DNA of 64,000 bases from Amorphus coralli DSM 19760 (GTDB lineage Bacteria > Pseudomonadota > Alphaproteobacteria > Rhizobiales > Amorphaceae): NCBI RefSeq assembly GCF_000374525.1, contig NZ_KB894571.1, positions 682,001 to 746,000 of the forward strand, given 5' to 3'. Below the pieces are notes generated by a model that saw only the letters and a program-made list of their open reading frames with translations, ran no database searches and was not told the origin of the DNA. The first letter of the stretch is position 1, and every line of letters begins with the position of its first letter. The translations under genes and the position numbers were made by a program. Below, in pieces: positions 16,936-26,022 of this stretch.

Positions 16936-18905
16936 GCGCGCTCCGATCCCTCTCGCTGCCGCTGCTCGCGCTGGCGCTCGCCGGTCCGGCCGCGGCGCTT
17001 ACCTACCTGGTGCTGGCGCCGGGACTGGCAGCGCTCGGGGCGCCGGCCGGCGGCTTCGATCCCGCCCGAATGCTGCTGCTCTACTCCGACCTCCCGCGGC
17101 TGACGACGGCGCTGGTGGCCGGCGCGGCGCTGGGCCTTTCCGGCACGCTGCTGCAGCAGGTTCTGCGCAACCCGCTCGCCTCGCCGACCACGCTGGGCCT
17201 GTCGGCGGGCGCCAACCTCGCGCTGGCTCTGGCGACGCTCTACGCGCCGGGTCTCTACATGTTTGGCCGCGATCCCGTCGCGCTCGCCGGCAGCCTCGTG
17301 GCCGGGCTGCTGGTGCTGGGCCTCTCGGCCCGGCGGGGCTTCTCGCCCATCACGCTGGTGCTCGGCGGCCTGGTGGTGGGCCTTTACTGCGGCGCGCTGG
17401 CGTCGCTGCTGACCCTCCTCAACGACCGCTATCTCGCCAGCCTGTTCATCTGGGGCTCCGGCTCGCTGCAGCAGCAGGACTGGAGCGTGCCGCTCAGCCT
17501 GGCGCCCCGGGTGGCGGTGCTCGCGGTGATCGCCGTCCTGCTGGCACGGCCGCTGACGCTGCTCGCCTTGCCCGACGAGAACACCCGCGGGCTGGGCCTG
17601 AACACGGCGACCGTACGCTGGGGCGGCGCGGCGATCGCGCTGGCGCTGGCGGCCGTGGTGACGGCGGCCGTGGGCGTCATCGGCTTCATCGGCCTGATCG
17701 CCCCGACGGTTGCGCGCATCGCCGGCGCCCGGACCTTCGCGGCGCGCCTGGCCTGGTCGCCTCTCATCGGCGCGCTGCTTCTCTGGTTCACCGATGCCGC
17801 GGTGACGGTGCTGTCCGGCCCGCTGGCGAGCTTCGTGCCTACCGGCGCCATCACCGCGGTCTTCGGCTCGCCGCTCCTGTTCCTGCTGTTGCCGCGCCTT
17901 CGGGTGGTCGACCGCCGCCCCCCGGCCGACCGGACGGTGCGGACGGTCCGTCGGGTGAACACGCCGTTGGTGCTTGCCGCGCTCGCCGCAGGTCTCGTCG
18001 GGCTGGCGGTCGCCGCGGTCCTGGTGGGCCGGGCCACGGACGGCGGCTGGGACGCGGTGACGGCGTCGATCCTGCCCTATGTGCTCGACTGGCGCCTGCC
18101 GCGCGTTCTCGCCGCGCTGTCGGCGGGAGCCATGCTGGCGGCGGCGGGCGTGATCCTGCAGCGGCTCACCGCCAACGACATGGCCAGCCCCGAAGTGATC
18201 GGGGTCAGCGCCGGCGCCACCATGGGCCTGGCGGTATCGCTGGTCCTGGTGGCAGCACCGAGCGTCGCCATGCAGCTCGGCTTCTCGTTCACCGGCGCGG
18301 CGCTTGTGCTGGCGCTCATTTTCCTGGTGGCCGGACGCTCGGGCTTCGCGCCCGAACGCATCGTGCTCGCCGGCATTGCGCTGAATGCCATGCTGGACGC
18401 CTTCGTCGGCCTGTTCGCCGCCGCCGGCGACCCGCGCGCGCTCAGGCTCCTCAACTGGATGGCCGGCTCCACCTACGGCATCGAGCTCACTCCCGCGCTG
18501 ACCGCCTTCGGCCTCTCGGTGGGGCTTGTCGCGCTGGCCTGCCTGACCATGCGCTGGCTCGACATCCTGCCGCTCGGTACGGCCACCTCGCAGAGTCTCG
18601 GTATCGCGGTGAAGCGGACGCGCGGTCTGCTCTTCACCGCCGCCGTGGGGCTGACTGCCGCCGCAACGCTGGTGGTGGGACCGCTGTCCTTCGTGGGACT
18701 GATGGCGCCGCACATCGCCCGCGAGCTGGGCCTGAAGCGGGCCTTGCCACAGCTCCTCGGCGCGGCCCTCTGCGGCGCGGCGCTGATGGTCATCGCCGAC
18801 TTCATCGGCCGCAACGCCCACTTCCCCTACCAACTGCCGGCCGGACTGCTCTCGGCGCTGGTGGGCGCGCCGTTCCTGATGCTTCTGCTGTTGAAACGGC
18901 GCTAG
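16932..18905 (+). CDS. fhuB: fused iron-siderophore ABC transporter permease (FhuB type)
   Basis: The 657-residue inner-membrane protein is two FecCD permease domains in one chain, as in E. coli FhuB. Both halves repeat the same motifs (AGAALGLSGTLLQQVLRNPLASP and AGAMLAAAGVILQRLTANDMASP; GFIGLIAPTVAR and SFVGLMAPHIAR, the latter being the coupling-helix region that contacts FhuC). About 18-20 transmembrane segments are expected. The start overlaps the fhuD stop by four bases. The fused form distinguishes hydroxamate-type systems from two-gene FecCD systems. Confidence 0.95.
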   Translation: MSALRSLSLPLLALALAGPAAALTYLVLAPGLAALGAPAGGFDPARMLLLYSDLPRLTTALVAGAALGLSGTLLQQVLRNPLASPTTLGLSAGANLALALATLYAPGLYMFGRDPVALAGSLVAGLLVLGLSARRGFSPITLVLGGLVVGLYCGALASLLTLLNDRYLASLFIWGSGSLQQQDWSVPLSLAPRVAVLAVIAVLLARPLTLLALPDENTRGLGLNTATVRWGGAAIALALAAVVTAAVGVIGFIGLIAPTVARIAGARTFAARLAWSPLIGALLLWFTDAAVTVLSGPLASFVPTGAITAVFGSPLLFLLLPRLRVVDRRPPADRTVRTVRRVNTPLVLAALAAGLVGLAVAAVLVGRATDGGWDAVTASILPYVLDWRLPRVLAALSAGAMLAAAGVILQRLTANDMASPEVIGVSAGATMGLAVSLVLVAAPSVAMQLGFSFTGAALVLALIFLVAGRSGFAPERIVLAGIALNAMLDAFVGLFAAAGDPRALRLLNWMAGSTYGIELTPALTAFGLSVGLVALACLTMRWLDILPLGTATSQSLGIAVKRTRGLLFTAAVGLTAAATLVVGPLSFVGLMAPHIARELGLKRALPQLLGAALCGAALMVIADFIGRNAHFPYQLPAGLLSALVGAPFLMLLLLKRR

Positions 18906-18927
18906 GGGCCGGACCGTCGTCCGGCCC
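18906..18927. terminator. hairpin after fhuB, possible bidirectional terminator
   Basis: GGGCCGGAC pairs with GTCCGGCCC around a 4-base loop immediately after the fhuB stop and before the convergent small gene. No clear T-run follows on either strand, so termination efficiency is uncertain. Confidence 0.4.
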
Positions 18928-18935
18928 GGCGGGGC

Positions 18936-19178
18936 TCAGCCGGCAGGACGCTTGCGGGAGCGAGCTGGTTTCGCGGCGGCCGTGGCCTTGGCCGCCTTGG
19001 CGGCTTCCTTTGCCTCGGCGGCATCGCGCGCCAGGCGAAGCTGCTCCAGCTTCTCCGTCTTCTTCTCCCGGGCAAGCCGCTCGGTTTCGATGAATTCGCG
19101 CGCCACGCGATCAGTTTCCGCAGCCTTCTCCCGCCGCGCCACGGCACCCTGTCTCCGTTCCGGTTTCTGTTCGCTCAT
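18936..19178 (-). CDS. small Lys/Glu/Ala-rich protein of unknown function
   Basis: The 80-residue product is highly charged and predicted to be one long helix (AAETDRVAREFIETERLARE, then KTEKLEQLRLARDAAEAKEA), ending in an Ala-Lys-Arg tail (AKPARSRKRPAG). The AREFIETERLAREKKTEKL stretch recurs in small alphaproteobacterial proteins of unknown role. The basic tail could bind nucleic acid, but that is speculation. ATG 19178 follows GAGGGTTGC on the coding strand. It converges on fhuB. Confidence 0.65.
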   Translation of the reverse strand: MSEQKPERRQGAVARREKAAETDRVAREFIETERLAREKKTEKLEQLRLARDAAEAKEAAKAAKATAAAKPARSRKRPAG

Positions 19179-19419
19179 GCAACCCTCATTCTGATTACGC
19201 GGATCCCGTGAGGGATCGCATCGGTTGCCCAATTCTAACACCTTGGCGCGCAAACGGGCGCGGCATGTCGTAAAGGGTTAATGTCGCGCCTGCTCCCGTA
19301 CCCGCTTCTGCCCCAATCCACGGGCACTCCGGGGGGATCGCCCGATGCCGGGCCCGCGTCAGCTCCAGGCGCGGAATCCAGCGCTTCCCAACGCCATTTC
19401 CGGCGGACACGCGAGACCC

Positions 19420-20265
19420 ATGAGCATTACGGTCTTCTTCGCGGTTCTGGTCGCAGCCGCCTGTCACGCGGGCTGGAATGCCATCGTCAAGGTCGGGCTC
19501 GACCGGTTCTTGTCGGTGTGCCTGATCGCGATCTCAGCAGGGATCGCCTCGCTGGTGCCGCTGCCCTTCGTCGCCATTCCGGTAATCGAAGCGTGGCCCT
19601 TCCTGGCCGCCTCGGTGGCCTTCCACATCGGCTACAACCTGTTCCTCGTGCAGGCCTACCGGACCGGCGACCTGGGACAGGTCTACCCGATCGCCCGGGG
19701 CGCGGCGCCACTGCTGGTCTCTCTCGTCTCGCTCACGCTCGTGGGCGAAGCGCTGACAGCGCTGCAGACAACCGGCATCCTCATCCTGGCGGCAGGCGTG
19801 GCGCTGATGTCCATGCGGGGCGGTCGCGACATCGCCCGACTGGAGCGCTCGGCCGTCGTCTTCGCGCTGGCCACATCCGCTTTCATCGCCGCCTACACCA
19901 TCACCGACGGTCTCGGCGCCCGCGCCAACGGCTCCGCCCACAGCTACGCCGTCTGGCTGTTCTTCTTCGACGGACTGGCGATGCTGATCGTGCTACTGGT
20001 GGCACGCGGGCTTGCCGGCCTTCGCGCGCTCCGCCCCTACTGGAAAAGCGGCATGGCCGGCGGGGCCATGTCGTTCGCCGCCTACTGGACGGCCATCTGG
20101 GCCATGACCCAGGCGCCGATCCCGCTCGTCGCCGCGCTGCGCGAAACCAGCGTGCTGTTTGCCGCCGCCATCTCGGTCTTGATCCTGCGCGAACCGCTGA
20201 CGCGCGTCCGCATGCTGGCTGCCGTGGTCATTGTCAGCGGCATCGTGCTCACCCGCCTCGGCTGA
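19420..20265 (+). CDS. DMT-superfamily EamA-type transporter
   Basis: The 281-residue inner-membrane protein has ten hydrophobic segments forming two EamA repeats: one from about 1-135 with YRTGDLGQVYPIARGAAPLL, and one from about 145-281 with ALRETSVLFAAAISVLILREPLTRVRMLAAVVIVSG. The second-repeat motif is the family hallmark. Such carriers export amino acids or related metabolites; this one's substrate is unknown. It appears monocistronic, with the PQQ-type dehydrogenase starting 139 bp downstream. Confidence 0.88.
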   Translation: MSITVFFAVLVAAACHAGWNAIVKVGLDRFLSVCLIAISAGIASLVPLPFVAIPVIEAWPFLAASVAFHIGYNLFLVQAYRTGDLGQVYPIARGAAPLLVSLVSLTLVGEALTALQTTGILILAAGVALMSMRGGRDIARLERSAVVFALATSAFIAAYTITDGLGARANGSAHSYAVWLFFFDGLAMLIVLLVARGLAGLRALRPYWKSGMAGGAMSFAAYWTAIWAMTQAPIPLVAALRETSVLFAAAISVLILREPLTRVRMLAAVVIVSGIVLTRLG

Positions 20266-20404
20266 AGCGTCCGCGTTCACAACCGGTTCAAGATCGGCCC
20301 GTACGGGTTGTTGAGCTTGGACCCTGCCCCACCTTCCCGGGAACTTCGAACCGGCACACACGGTTGTCGGTCTGCACCCACCCCGCACCGACGGAGAGGT
20401 CTTC

Positions 20405-21628
20405 ATGCGTTCTCTTGCCCTGCCGGTCGCCGCCGTCCTCGCCTTCGCCGGCCCCGCGTTCGCCCAGTCGACCGACGCCCGACCGCCGGTCCAGACCGGA
20501 GCGCCGAATGCCCCCGATCAGTCCCCGGCCTTCCAGGGGCAGACCCGCGCTCCGCAGCCGGCGCAGAACGCCAATGTCAGCGCGGAAAAGGTCGCCACGG
20601 GTCTGCCGCAGGTCTGGGGCCTGGAAATTCTTCCGGAAGGCGGCGCGCTCATTACCGCCAAGCGCGGAACGATGCACATCGTGAGCCGCGACGGGGCCGC
20701 CGGCCCCGAGATCCAGGGTGTTCCGGAGGTGGATGCCGACGGCCAGGGCGGCCTTCTCGATGTCGCGCTTGCCCCCGATTACGCCGACAGCGGCATAATC
20801 TACTTCTCCTACGCGGAACCCCGCGGTGGCGGCGAAAACGCCACCAGTGTCGCCCGTGCCCGTCTCGACCGAGATGGCAATGGCGGCGGCAGCCTCAGCG
20901 GGACGGAGGTCATCTTCCAACAGACGCCGGCCTATGCCGGCAGCAAGCATTTCGGATCGCGACTGGCTTTCGCGCCGGACGGAACGCTGTTCGTGACCGT
21001 TGGCGAACGCTCCGACACACCGATCCGCGACCAGGCCCAGGACCTCGGCTCGGGCCTCGGCAAGGTCTTCCGGATCAATCCCGACGGATCCGTTCCCGAC
21101 GGAAACCCCTATGCGAAAAGCGGCGAGGCGTTGCCGGAAATCTGGTCCTACGGCCACCGCAACCTGCAATCGGCAACCATCGGCCCGGACGGCCAACTGT
21201 GGACCGTGGAGCACGGCCCGCGCGGCGGCGACGAGTTGAACAGGCCTGAGGCCGGCAAGAATTATGGCTGGCCGGTCATCACTTACGGCCTTACCTACGG
21301 CGGCTCGCCGGTGGGCCAGGGGATCACTGCCAAGGACGGCATGGAGCAGCCGATCTACTACTGGGATCCGGTGATCGCCCCGTCGGGCATGGATTATTAT
21401 GATGCCGACCTGATCCCCGAATGGAACGGCGCCTTTCTGGTCGGCGGCCTGCAGAGCCGTGGCGTGGTGATCCTGCACATGGATGGCGACCGGGTCTCGG
21501 CAGAAGAGTGGCTGCCGCTCGACGCCCGGGTTCGTGACGTGAAGGTCGGCCCGGACGGTGCCGTCTACGCGGTGACGGAAACCCGCGGCTCGGGCAGCAG
21601 CATCGTGCGCATTGCGCCGGACGCCTAG
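20405..21628 (+). CDS. PQQ-dependent aldose/sorbosone dehydrogenase family protein
   Basis: The 407-residue soluble periplasmic protein has a signal peptide (1-21, PAFAQ) followed by a Pro/Gln-rich linker and a six-bladed propeller of the GSDH family. Family cues: GLPQVWGLEILPEGGALIT, GGLLDVALAPDYADS, GSRLAFAPDGTLFVTVGER, GLGKVFRINPDGSVP, WSYGHRNLQ, and EHGPRGGDELNRPEAGKNYGWP, which carries ligands for PQQ and Ca2+. Relatives oxidise aldoses using PQQ; E. coli YliI is the closest well-studied type. No PQQ biosynthesis gene is in the window. Confidence 0.92.
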   Translation: MRSLALPVAAVLAFAGPAFAQSTDARPPVQTGAPNAPDQSPAFQGQTRAPQPAQNANVSAEKVATGLPQVWGLEILPEGGALITAKRGTMHIVSRDGAAGPEIQGVPEVDADGQGGLLDVALAPDYADSGIIYFSYAEPRGGGENATSVARARLDRDGNGGGSLSGTEVIFQQTPAYAGSKHFGSRLAFAPDGTLFVTVGERSDTPIRDQAQDLGSGLGKVFRINPDGSVPDGNPYAKSGEALPEIWSYGHRNLQSATIGPDGQLWTVEHGPRGGDELNRPEAGKNYGWPVITYGLTYGGSPVGQGITAKDGMEQPIYYWDPVIAPSGMDYYDADLIPEWNGAFLVGGLQSRGVVILHMDGDRVSAEEWLPLDARVRDVKVGPDGAVYAVTETRGSGSSIVRIAPDA

Positions 21629-21639
21629 GCCGGTCCGGT

Positions 21640-22575
21640 TCAGAGCGTCGCGCTGGACCGGTTGCGCTGGCTGATGTTGACCTCGATGCGGTTCCGGCCG
21701 CTGACCTTGGCGAGATAGAGCGCCTTGTCCGCGCGACCGTAGAGGTCGGTCAAGGTGTCGGCCGGCGCAATCGCGGCCACACCCGCAGAGAAGGTGTAGG
21801 CGAAGTCCGGCCGCTCGGGCAGCGGCCGGTTCATGCGGATCATCGACAGCATCTTCTCGACGATGAGCACCGCTTCCTCGACCGGAGTTTTCGGCAGGAC
21901 AAGCGCGAACTCCTCGCCACCAACACGGCCGAAACAGTCGGCCCGCCTGACCAGCGGCTGTAACCGCTTGACGAAATCCTCCAGGATCCGGTCTCCGGTC
22001 TGATGGCCGAACCGGTCGTTGATCGACTTGAAATGGTCGAGATCGAGAAGCGCGAACGCGCCGTTCCCGGACCGTGCCTCGTCCCGGGCCTGCAGCATCT
22101 CTGCTGCGCGCGCCATGGTGTAACGGCGGTTGGCCACGCCGGTGAGCTCATCGGTGTTCGACGCCTTGATGGCGAAGTCGAGATCCTGGCGCACCGACCG
22201 TTCGTCCGGCCTGAGACGGGTCACATCGGACGCGATGCAGAGCATCCAGCCATTGGGCTGGACCGTTTCCGTCATGTAGAGCCAGCTGCCGTCCACCATG
22301 TCGGTCTCGAAGGCTCGGTAGCCGACCTTTCCCCGCCGGGATTGGGTGCTGGTCAGCCAGGCTTCCAGGTCGGGATTGCGGATGACGGTTCCACGGCCTT
22401 CGCGGTGATTGCGCCGGATGATTTCCGACCAGGAGGGCTGCTCGTCCGGACCGACGAAGAATGCCGCGCGAAAAGCGCGGTTGGCGTAGCGGAGCCGGTC
22501 GAAACCGTCGTAGGCGGCGACCAGCACCGGCGTGTGCTCGTAGAGGTCCAGAAGTCTCTCGAGGAGGTCGTCCAT
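21640..22575 (-). CDS. PAS-GGDEF diguanylate cyclase
   Basis: The 311-residue protein has an N-terminal PAS-like sensor (residues about 5-120, including RLRYANRAFRAAFF) and a GGDEF domain (about 140-300). The active-site loop is intact (GRVGGEEFAL) and an inhibitory I-site RxxD (RRAD) stands five residues before it, so feedback-inhibited synthesis of c-di-GMP is expected. There is no membrane segment; the enzyme is cytosolic. c-di-GMP commonly promotes holdfast and biofilm formation, which is notable with an hfa locus 10 kb away, though linkage is only suggestive. Confidence 0.92.
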   Translation of the reverse strand: MDDLLERLLDLYEHTPVLVAAYDGFDRLRYANRAFRAAFFVGPDEQPSWSEIIRRNHREGRGTVIRNPDLEAWLTSTQSRRGKVGYRAFETDMVDGSWLYMTETVQPNGWMLCIASDVTRLRPDERSVRQDLDFAIKASNTDELTGVANRRYTMARAAEMLQARDEARSGNGAFALLDLDHFKSINDRFGHQTGDRILEDFVKRLQPLVRRADCFGRVGGEEFALVLPKTPVEEAVLIVEKMLSMIRMNRPLPERPDFAYTFSAGVAAIAPADTLTDLYGRADKALYLAKVSGRNRIEVNISQRNRSSATL

Positions 22576-22751
22576 CGACCGTGCCTGATCGTCATGGGTA
22601 GGGCCTGCGGTCGCGCCGAAGCGTCCGCCATCCGGCCATAGTGCAAGAAGTAGCAGGGTCCCTCCCCCGCCTCAAACACCGGTTCGGGTAGCAACCGCAG
22701 CTTGCCCGTGGCTGGCCGCCTTCACGATCATCGCCTCCGGAGAGGGAAGAA

Positions 22752-22777
22752 GGGGCGGAACCGGCCCGCACCGCCCC
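22752..22777 (-). terminator. probable terminator of the choloylglycine-hydrolase gene
   Basis: GGGGCGG and CCGCCCC form a 7-bp GC stem just downstream of the gene at 22787; the minus-strand sequence after it is TTCTTCCCTCT, a pyrimidine-rich tail. Confidence 0.5.
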
Positions 22778-22786
22778 CCGCTGCGC

Positions 22787-23905
22787 CTACTCCGGTGCGC
22801 CGAGCTCGTGGGCAACCTCGAAGCCGCCCATGGACCAGGTCTGGATGTCGCTCGCATCGAGTTCCTGCTTGGTCAGGTCGACGACGCGGATGTCGCTGTT
22901 CTCGTAGGTACGGAAGTAGAAGCGCTTGTTGGCCAGATCGTTGGCGCTCGTCCACTGGGTGTAGTCGGAGACGATGTTGCCCTCCTTGTCCTTCTCGTCT
23001 TCCCGGGCCACGCCCTTCGGGATGTCGAAGTTGTTCAGGATGTGAAAGGCCTGAAACACGCCGTGCTCGCTGGTGGTTGTCGGATCGATGCCGTGGGCGA
23101 AGATCGCGGCCCGCACGAAGCGCGACGGGGACGTGAAGTCGCCGGGCAGGCCGAGCAGGCCGGTGCCCTGGCCGAGCCCCTCGATGGTCACGTCACCCAG
23201 CTTCTGCGGCGGCGCATTTTCCAGGCCCAGATTCACGTAGTTCTGCAGGTTGGTCATGTGCCAGTCGAACGGCGGATTGTTGGTGATGATCCCGATGCCG
23301 TTGTCGTGGATGTTCAGCTTGCCGTCGACATACTCGATGACGATCGAGGCGCCCGTCGGGTCCGTCACGATGTAGTGGACCGGCAGGACCATGTTGAACT
23401 TCTCGAAGATCACAGGCGCGACCAGAACGTCCGGGATCGCCGACTTGACCTCCGCCACGGTGGCGAAGCTGTCGAGCATGAAGGAGCCGAGCTCCTGCGG
23501 CGCGATGGTCCGCGCGGCATCGTCGGCGGTGTAGGGCTGATAGCCGGCCGACTGGGCGAAGTAGAAGAGCCCGACGGAAAGCCCCTTCTCGTTCAACCCG
23601 TCGACGATGAGCGGCAGGCCCATCGGGTTGGTGCCGACCGAGGCATACTTGGCCTTCCACTCCAGGCCGGCCTTGCCGTCGGGTGTGGAGCCGGTGCGGG
23701 CGTAGCCGCGCGGCACCAGGATCACGTTCGATTCCAGGTTGACGTTGAACTCCATCGTGCGGGCGCGCACGACGGTGCCGTCCTGGGCAGTGAGCGTGAT
23801 GCCCGTGCAGGCCTGGGCGACCGGGGTGGCGGCCAGTGTGAATGCGAGCGCCCCAGCCAGAAGCCGCAGCCCGGTGGACGCGGTCCTCATCGTCTTCGTG
23901 ATCAT
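22787..23905 (-). CDS. choloylglycine hydrolase / penicillin V acylase family protein, periplasmic
   Basis: The 372-residue Ntn-hydrolase has a signal peptide (1-32, PVAQA) directly followed by the nucleophile C33 in CTGITLTAQDG, so signal cleavage itself would expose the catalytic Cys. RTMEFN, the NEKGL segment and ITNNPPFDWHMTNLQNYVNL are family motifs. Family members hydrolyse amide bonds in conjugated bile salts, penicillin V or N-acyl homoserine lactones; for a Gram-negative periplasmic member, AHL or acyl-amide cleavage is plausible but unproven. It is divergent from an XRE-cupin regulator, a likely controller. Confidence 0.9.
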   Translation of the reverse strand: MITKTMRTASTGLRLLAGALAFTLAATPVAQACTGITLTAQDGTVVRARTMEFNVNLESNVILVPRGYARTGSTPDGKAGLEWKAKYASVGTNPMGLPLIVDGLNEKGLSVGLFYFAQSAGYQPYTADDAARTIAPQELGSFMLDSFATVAEVKSAIPDVLVAPVIFEKFNMVLPVHYIVTDPTGASIVIEYVDGKLNIHDNGIGIITNNPPFDWHMTNLQNYVNLGLENAPPQKLGDVTIEGLGQGTGLLGLPGDFTSPSRFVRAAIFAHGIDPTTTSEHGVFQAFHILNNFDIPKGVAREDEKDKEGNIVSDYTQWTSANDLANKRFYFRTYENSDIRVVDLTKQELDASDIQTWSMGGFEVAHELGAPE

Positions 23906-24033
23906 CTCGAATGCCTCTGTGAAGCGAATTCTGTAACGGCGCCCGCCACCATGGCGACGCCAGCAGTCAGGGTATCTTCGTATTTGAATGCGCCGCGTTG
24001 ACAATCCGTCATGAACGGCGCACTTTCTCATAT

Positions 24034-24603
24034 ATGGAAGATTCTCTCACAAAAGATGCAGCGGACCGCCGGATCGCCGAGAGACTGCGCGCGCTGCGGG
24101 CAGAGCGCGGCTGGTCGCTGGATCAGCTTGCCCACCGCACCGGGGTGAGCCGCGCGACGCTGTCGCGCCTGGAGAACGGCGAAGTCAGTCCGACGGCGAG
24201 CGTGCTCGGCAAGCTCTGCGCGGCTCACGGGCTCACCCTGTCGCGGCTGATGCATCTGGTGGAGGGCGATTTCGAGTCGGTGGTGCTGCGCGAGGCGCAG
24301 CCGGTCTGGGTGGATCCGGACACCGGATTTCGCCGTCGCTCCGTTTCGCCGCCCTCGCAAACGCTGGCCGGCGAAGTGCTGGAAGGCAAGCTGCCCGCCG
24401 CCGCGCGGCTCGCCTACGAGGCGCCGCCCCGGCCCGGCCTGGAGCACCATTTGATGCTGATAGAGGGAACGGTGACCGTCACCATCGAGGGCCGCGTCCA
24501 TGCGCTCCGGCCGGGCGACTGCCTGCGCTACCAGCTTTACGGCCCGAGCCTGTTCGAAACGCCGGCCGACACCGGCGCCCGCTATGTCCTGTTCATGGTG
24601 TAA
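24034..24603 (+). CDS. XRE-family regulator with C-terminal cupin domain
   Basis: The 189-residue protein has an XRE helix-turn-helix near residues 13-70 (AERLRALRAERGWSLDQLAH, RTGVSRATLSRLENGEVSPT) and a cupin_2 sensor domain around 110-185 (LEHHLMLIEGTVTVTIEGRV, RPGDCLRYQLYGP). Such regulators often control adjacent amino-acid, polyamine or acyl-amide metabolism. The neighbouring GNAT gene begins three bases after its stop, so the two are co-transcribed. A 7-bp inverted repeat (TGCGCCG at 23989, CGGCGCA at 24016) in the divergent region is a possible operator. Confidence 0.9.
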   Translation: MEDSLTKDAADRRIAERLRALRAERGWSLDQLAHRTGVSRATLSRLENGEVSPTASVLGKLCAAHGLTLSRLMHLVEGDFESVVLREAQPVWVDPDTGFRRRSVSPPSQTLAGEVLEGKLPAAARLAYEAPPRPGLEHHLMLIEGTVTVTIEGRVHALRPGDCLRYQLYGPSLFETPADTGARYVLFMV

Positions 24604-24606
24604 TCA

Positions 24607-25170
24607 ATGTCCGCGCACCCGCCTGTCCTGTCGAGCCTGACCGCAGCGGAGGCCGAAGCGCGTCTGTCCGAACTGGGCGCGCTTCTCCACGCCTGCGTCG
24701 CGGCGGGCGCCAGCGTCAACTTCGTCTGGCCGTTTACGCAGGCGGAGGCAGAGCTCTTCTTTGCCCGAAAAGTCCTGCCGGCGATCGCCGCCGGCACCCG
24801 CACCCTATGGATAGCGGAAATCGACGGCCGTGTCGTCGGGACCGTACAGCTGGACGTGGACACGCCGCCGAACCAGCCCCACCGGGCGGAGGTGACGAAA
24901 CTCCTGGTGCACCCGGAGGCACGCCGCCGGGGGATCGCAAGGGCGCTGATGGCGGCCCTGGAGGACCGGGCGGCCGCGCTGGAGCGCTCGCTGATCACTT
25001 TGGACACCCGCACCGGCGACTTCGCCGAACCGCTCTATGCCTCGCTGGGCTACGTCGCCATCGGCACCATCCCCGACTACTGCATCGACCCGGCCCGCAC
25101 GCGGCTCGACGCCACGACCATCATGTACAAGACGATCCGTGCCCCCTCGGCGGGAGCCGCGTCGCTCTGA
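24607..25170 (+). CDS. GNAT family N-acetyltransferase
   Basis: The 187-residue cytosolic enzyme has the GNAT core: a beta-strand IAEIDGRVVGTVQLDVD, the acetyl-CoA loop VHPEARRRGIARALMAALE (R-R-x-G-I-A), and the C-terminal LYASLGYVAIGTIPDYCID. It adds an acetyl group to an unidentified amine. It is coupled to the XRE-cupin regulator three bases upstream and precedes a glutathione transferase by 67 bp, suggesting one operon of small-molecule modification genes. Confidence 0.9.
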   Translation: MSAHPPVLSSLTAAEAEARLSELGALLHACVAAGASVNFVWPFTQAEAELFFARKVLPAIAAGTRTLWIAEIDGRVVGTVQLDVDTPPNQPHRAEVTKLLVHPEARRRGIARALMAALEDRAAALERSLITLDTRTGDFAEPLYASLGYVAIGTIPDYCIDPARTRLDATTIMYKTIRAPSAGAASL

Positions 25171-25237
25171 TAGGGTGCGGCGACCCGGGGCCGCAGGCCG
25201 GCTCCGCCCGCCACCGCGCATCCCACCGGAGCCGACC

Positions 25238-25942
25238 ATGTCCGACCTGTCCGCCTTCCCGATCGCCGGCCGCTGGCCGGCGCAGCATCCCGAGCGGCTG
25301 CAGCTCTATTCCTTCCCGACGCCGAACGGCGTGAAAGTCTCCATCGCGCTGGAGGAAACCGGCCTTCCCTACGAGGCCCACACCGTCGCCATCGGCAAGG
25401 ACGAGACCTGGACGCCCGAGTTCCTTGCGCTCAATCCGAACGGCAAGATCCCCGCAATCATCGATCCCGACGGACCGGGCGGCAAGCCGATGGCGCTGTT
25501 CGAATCCGGCGCGATCCTCGTCTATCTCGCCGAGAAGACCGGCCAGCTCATCCCGGCCGACCCGGCGGCCCGCTACGAGACCATCCAGTGGGTCTTCTTC
25601 CAGATGGGCCACATCGGCCCGATGTTCGGCCAGCTCGGCTTCTTCCACAAGTTCGCCGGCAAGGAGATCGAGGACAAGCGGCCGCTGGAGCGCTACGTCA
25701 ACGAGGCCAGCCGTCTGCTCGGCGTCATGGAGACCCGCCTTGAGGATCGCGCCTGGATCATGGGCGACGCCTACACCATCGCCGACATCTCGATGATGGG
25801 CTGGGTTCGCAGTCTCGTGGACTTCTACGAGGCCGGCGACCTTGTCGGCTATGACCGGCTCAGCCGCGTGCCTGAGTGGCTGGACCGCTGCCTGGCGCGT
25901 CCGGCGGTCGAGCGCGGCTTGGCGATCCCGCCGCGCGGCTGA
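25238..25942 (+). CDS. glutathione S-transferase, Nu-class/YfcG-YghU-like
   Basis: The 234-residue protein has a thioredoxin-like N-terminal domain and a helical C-terminal domain. YSFPTPNGVKVSIALEETGLPY shows the T-P-N signature of Nu-class transferases, in which Thr and Asn rather than Tyr or Ser contact glutathione; ALNPNGKIPAI and FESGAILVYLAEK complete the G-site; WVFFQMGHIGPMFGQ is the characteristic helix of the class. Relatives reduce disulfides and peroxides with two GSH molecules. It ends before a strong GC terminator. Confidence 0.92.
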   Translation: MSDLSAFPIAGRWPAQHPERLQLYSFPTPNGVKVSIALEETGLPYEAHTVAIGKDETWTPEFLALNPNGKIPAIIDPDGPGGKPMALFESGAILVYLAEKTGQLIPADPAARYETIQWVFFQMGHIGPMFGQLGFFHKFAGKEIEDKRPLERYVNEASRLLGVMETRLEDRAWIMGDAYTIADISMMGWVRSLVDFYEAGDLVGYDRLSRVPEWLDRCLARPAVERGLAIPPRG

Positions 25943-25950
25943 CGCGAAAA

Positions 25951-25979
25951 GGGGGCGGGCCGCACGCGGCCCGCCCCCC
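25951..25979. terminator. bidirectional GC-rich terminator between convergent genes
   Basis: GGGGGCGGGCCG pairs with CGGCCCGCCCCC around a 4-base loop. AAAA precedes it and ATTTC follows, giving short U-tracts on both strands. It separates the GST gene (plus) from the carbonic anhydrase gene (minus). Confidence 0.72.
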
Positions 25980-26022
25980 GATTTCAGTCCATGCCCGCAA
26001 TAGGTGCGGGCGGTGGCGCCGG

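Noticed and set aside
16083-18905. Long alternative plus-strand frames across the fhuD-fhuB region
   Set aside because: Composition is Arg/Ala/Gly-rich without motifs, while the fhuD and fhuB frames carry a Tat signal and FecCD motifs over their full length.
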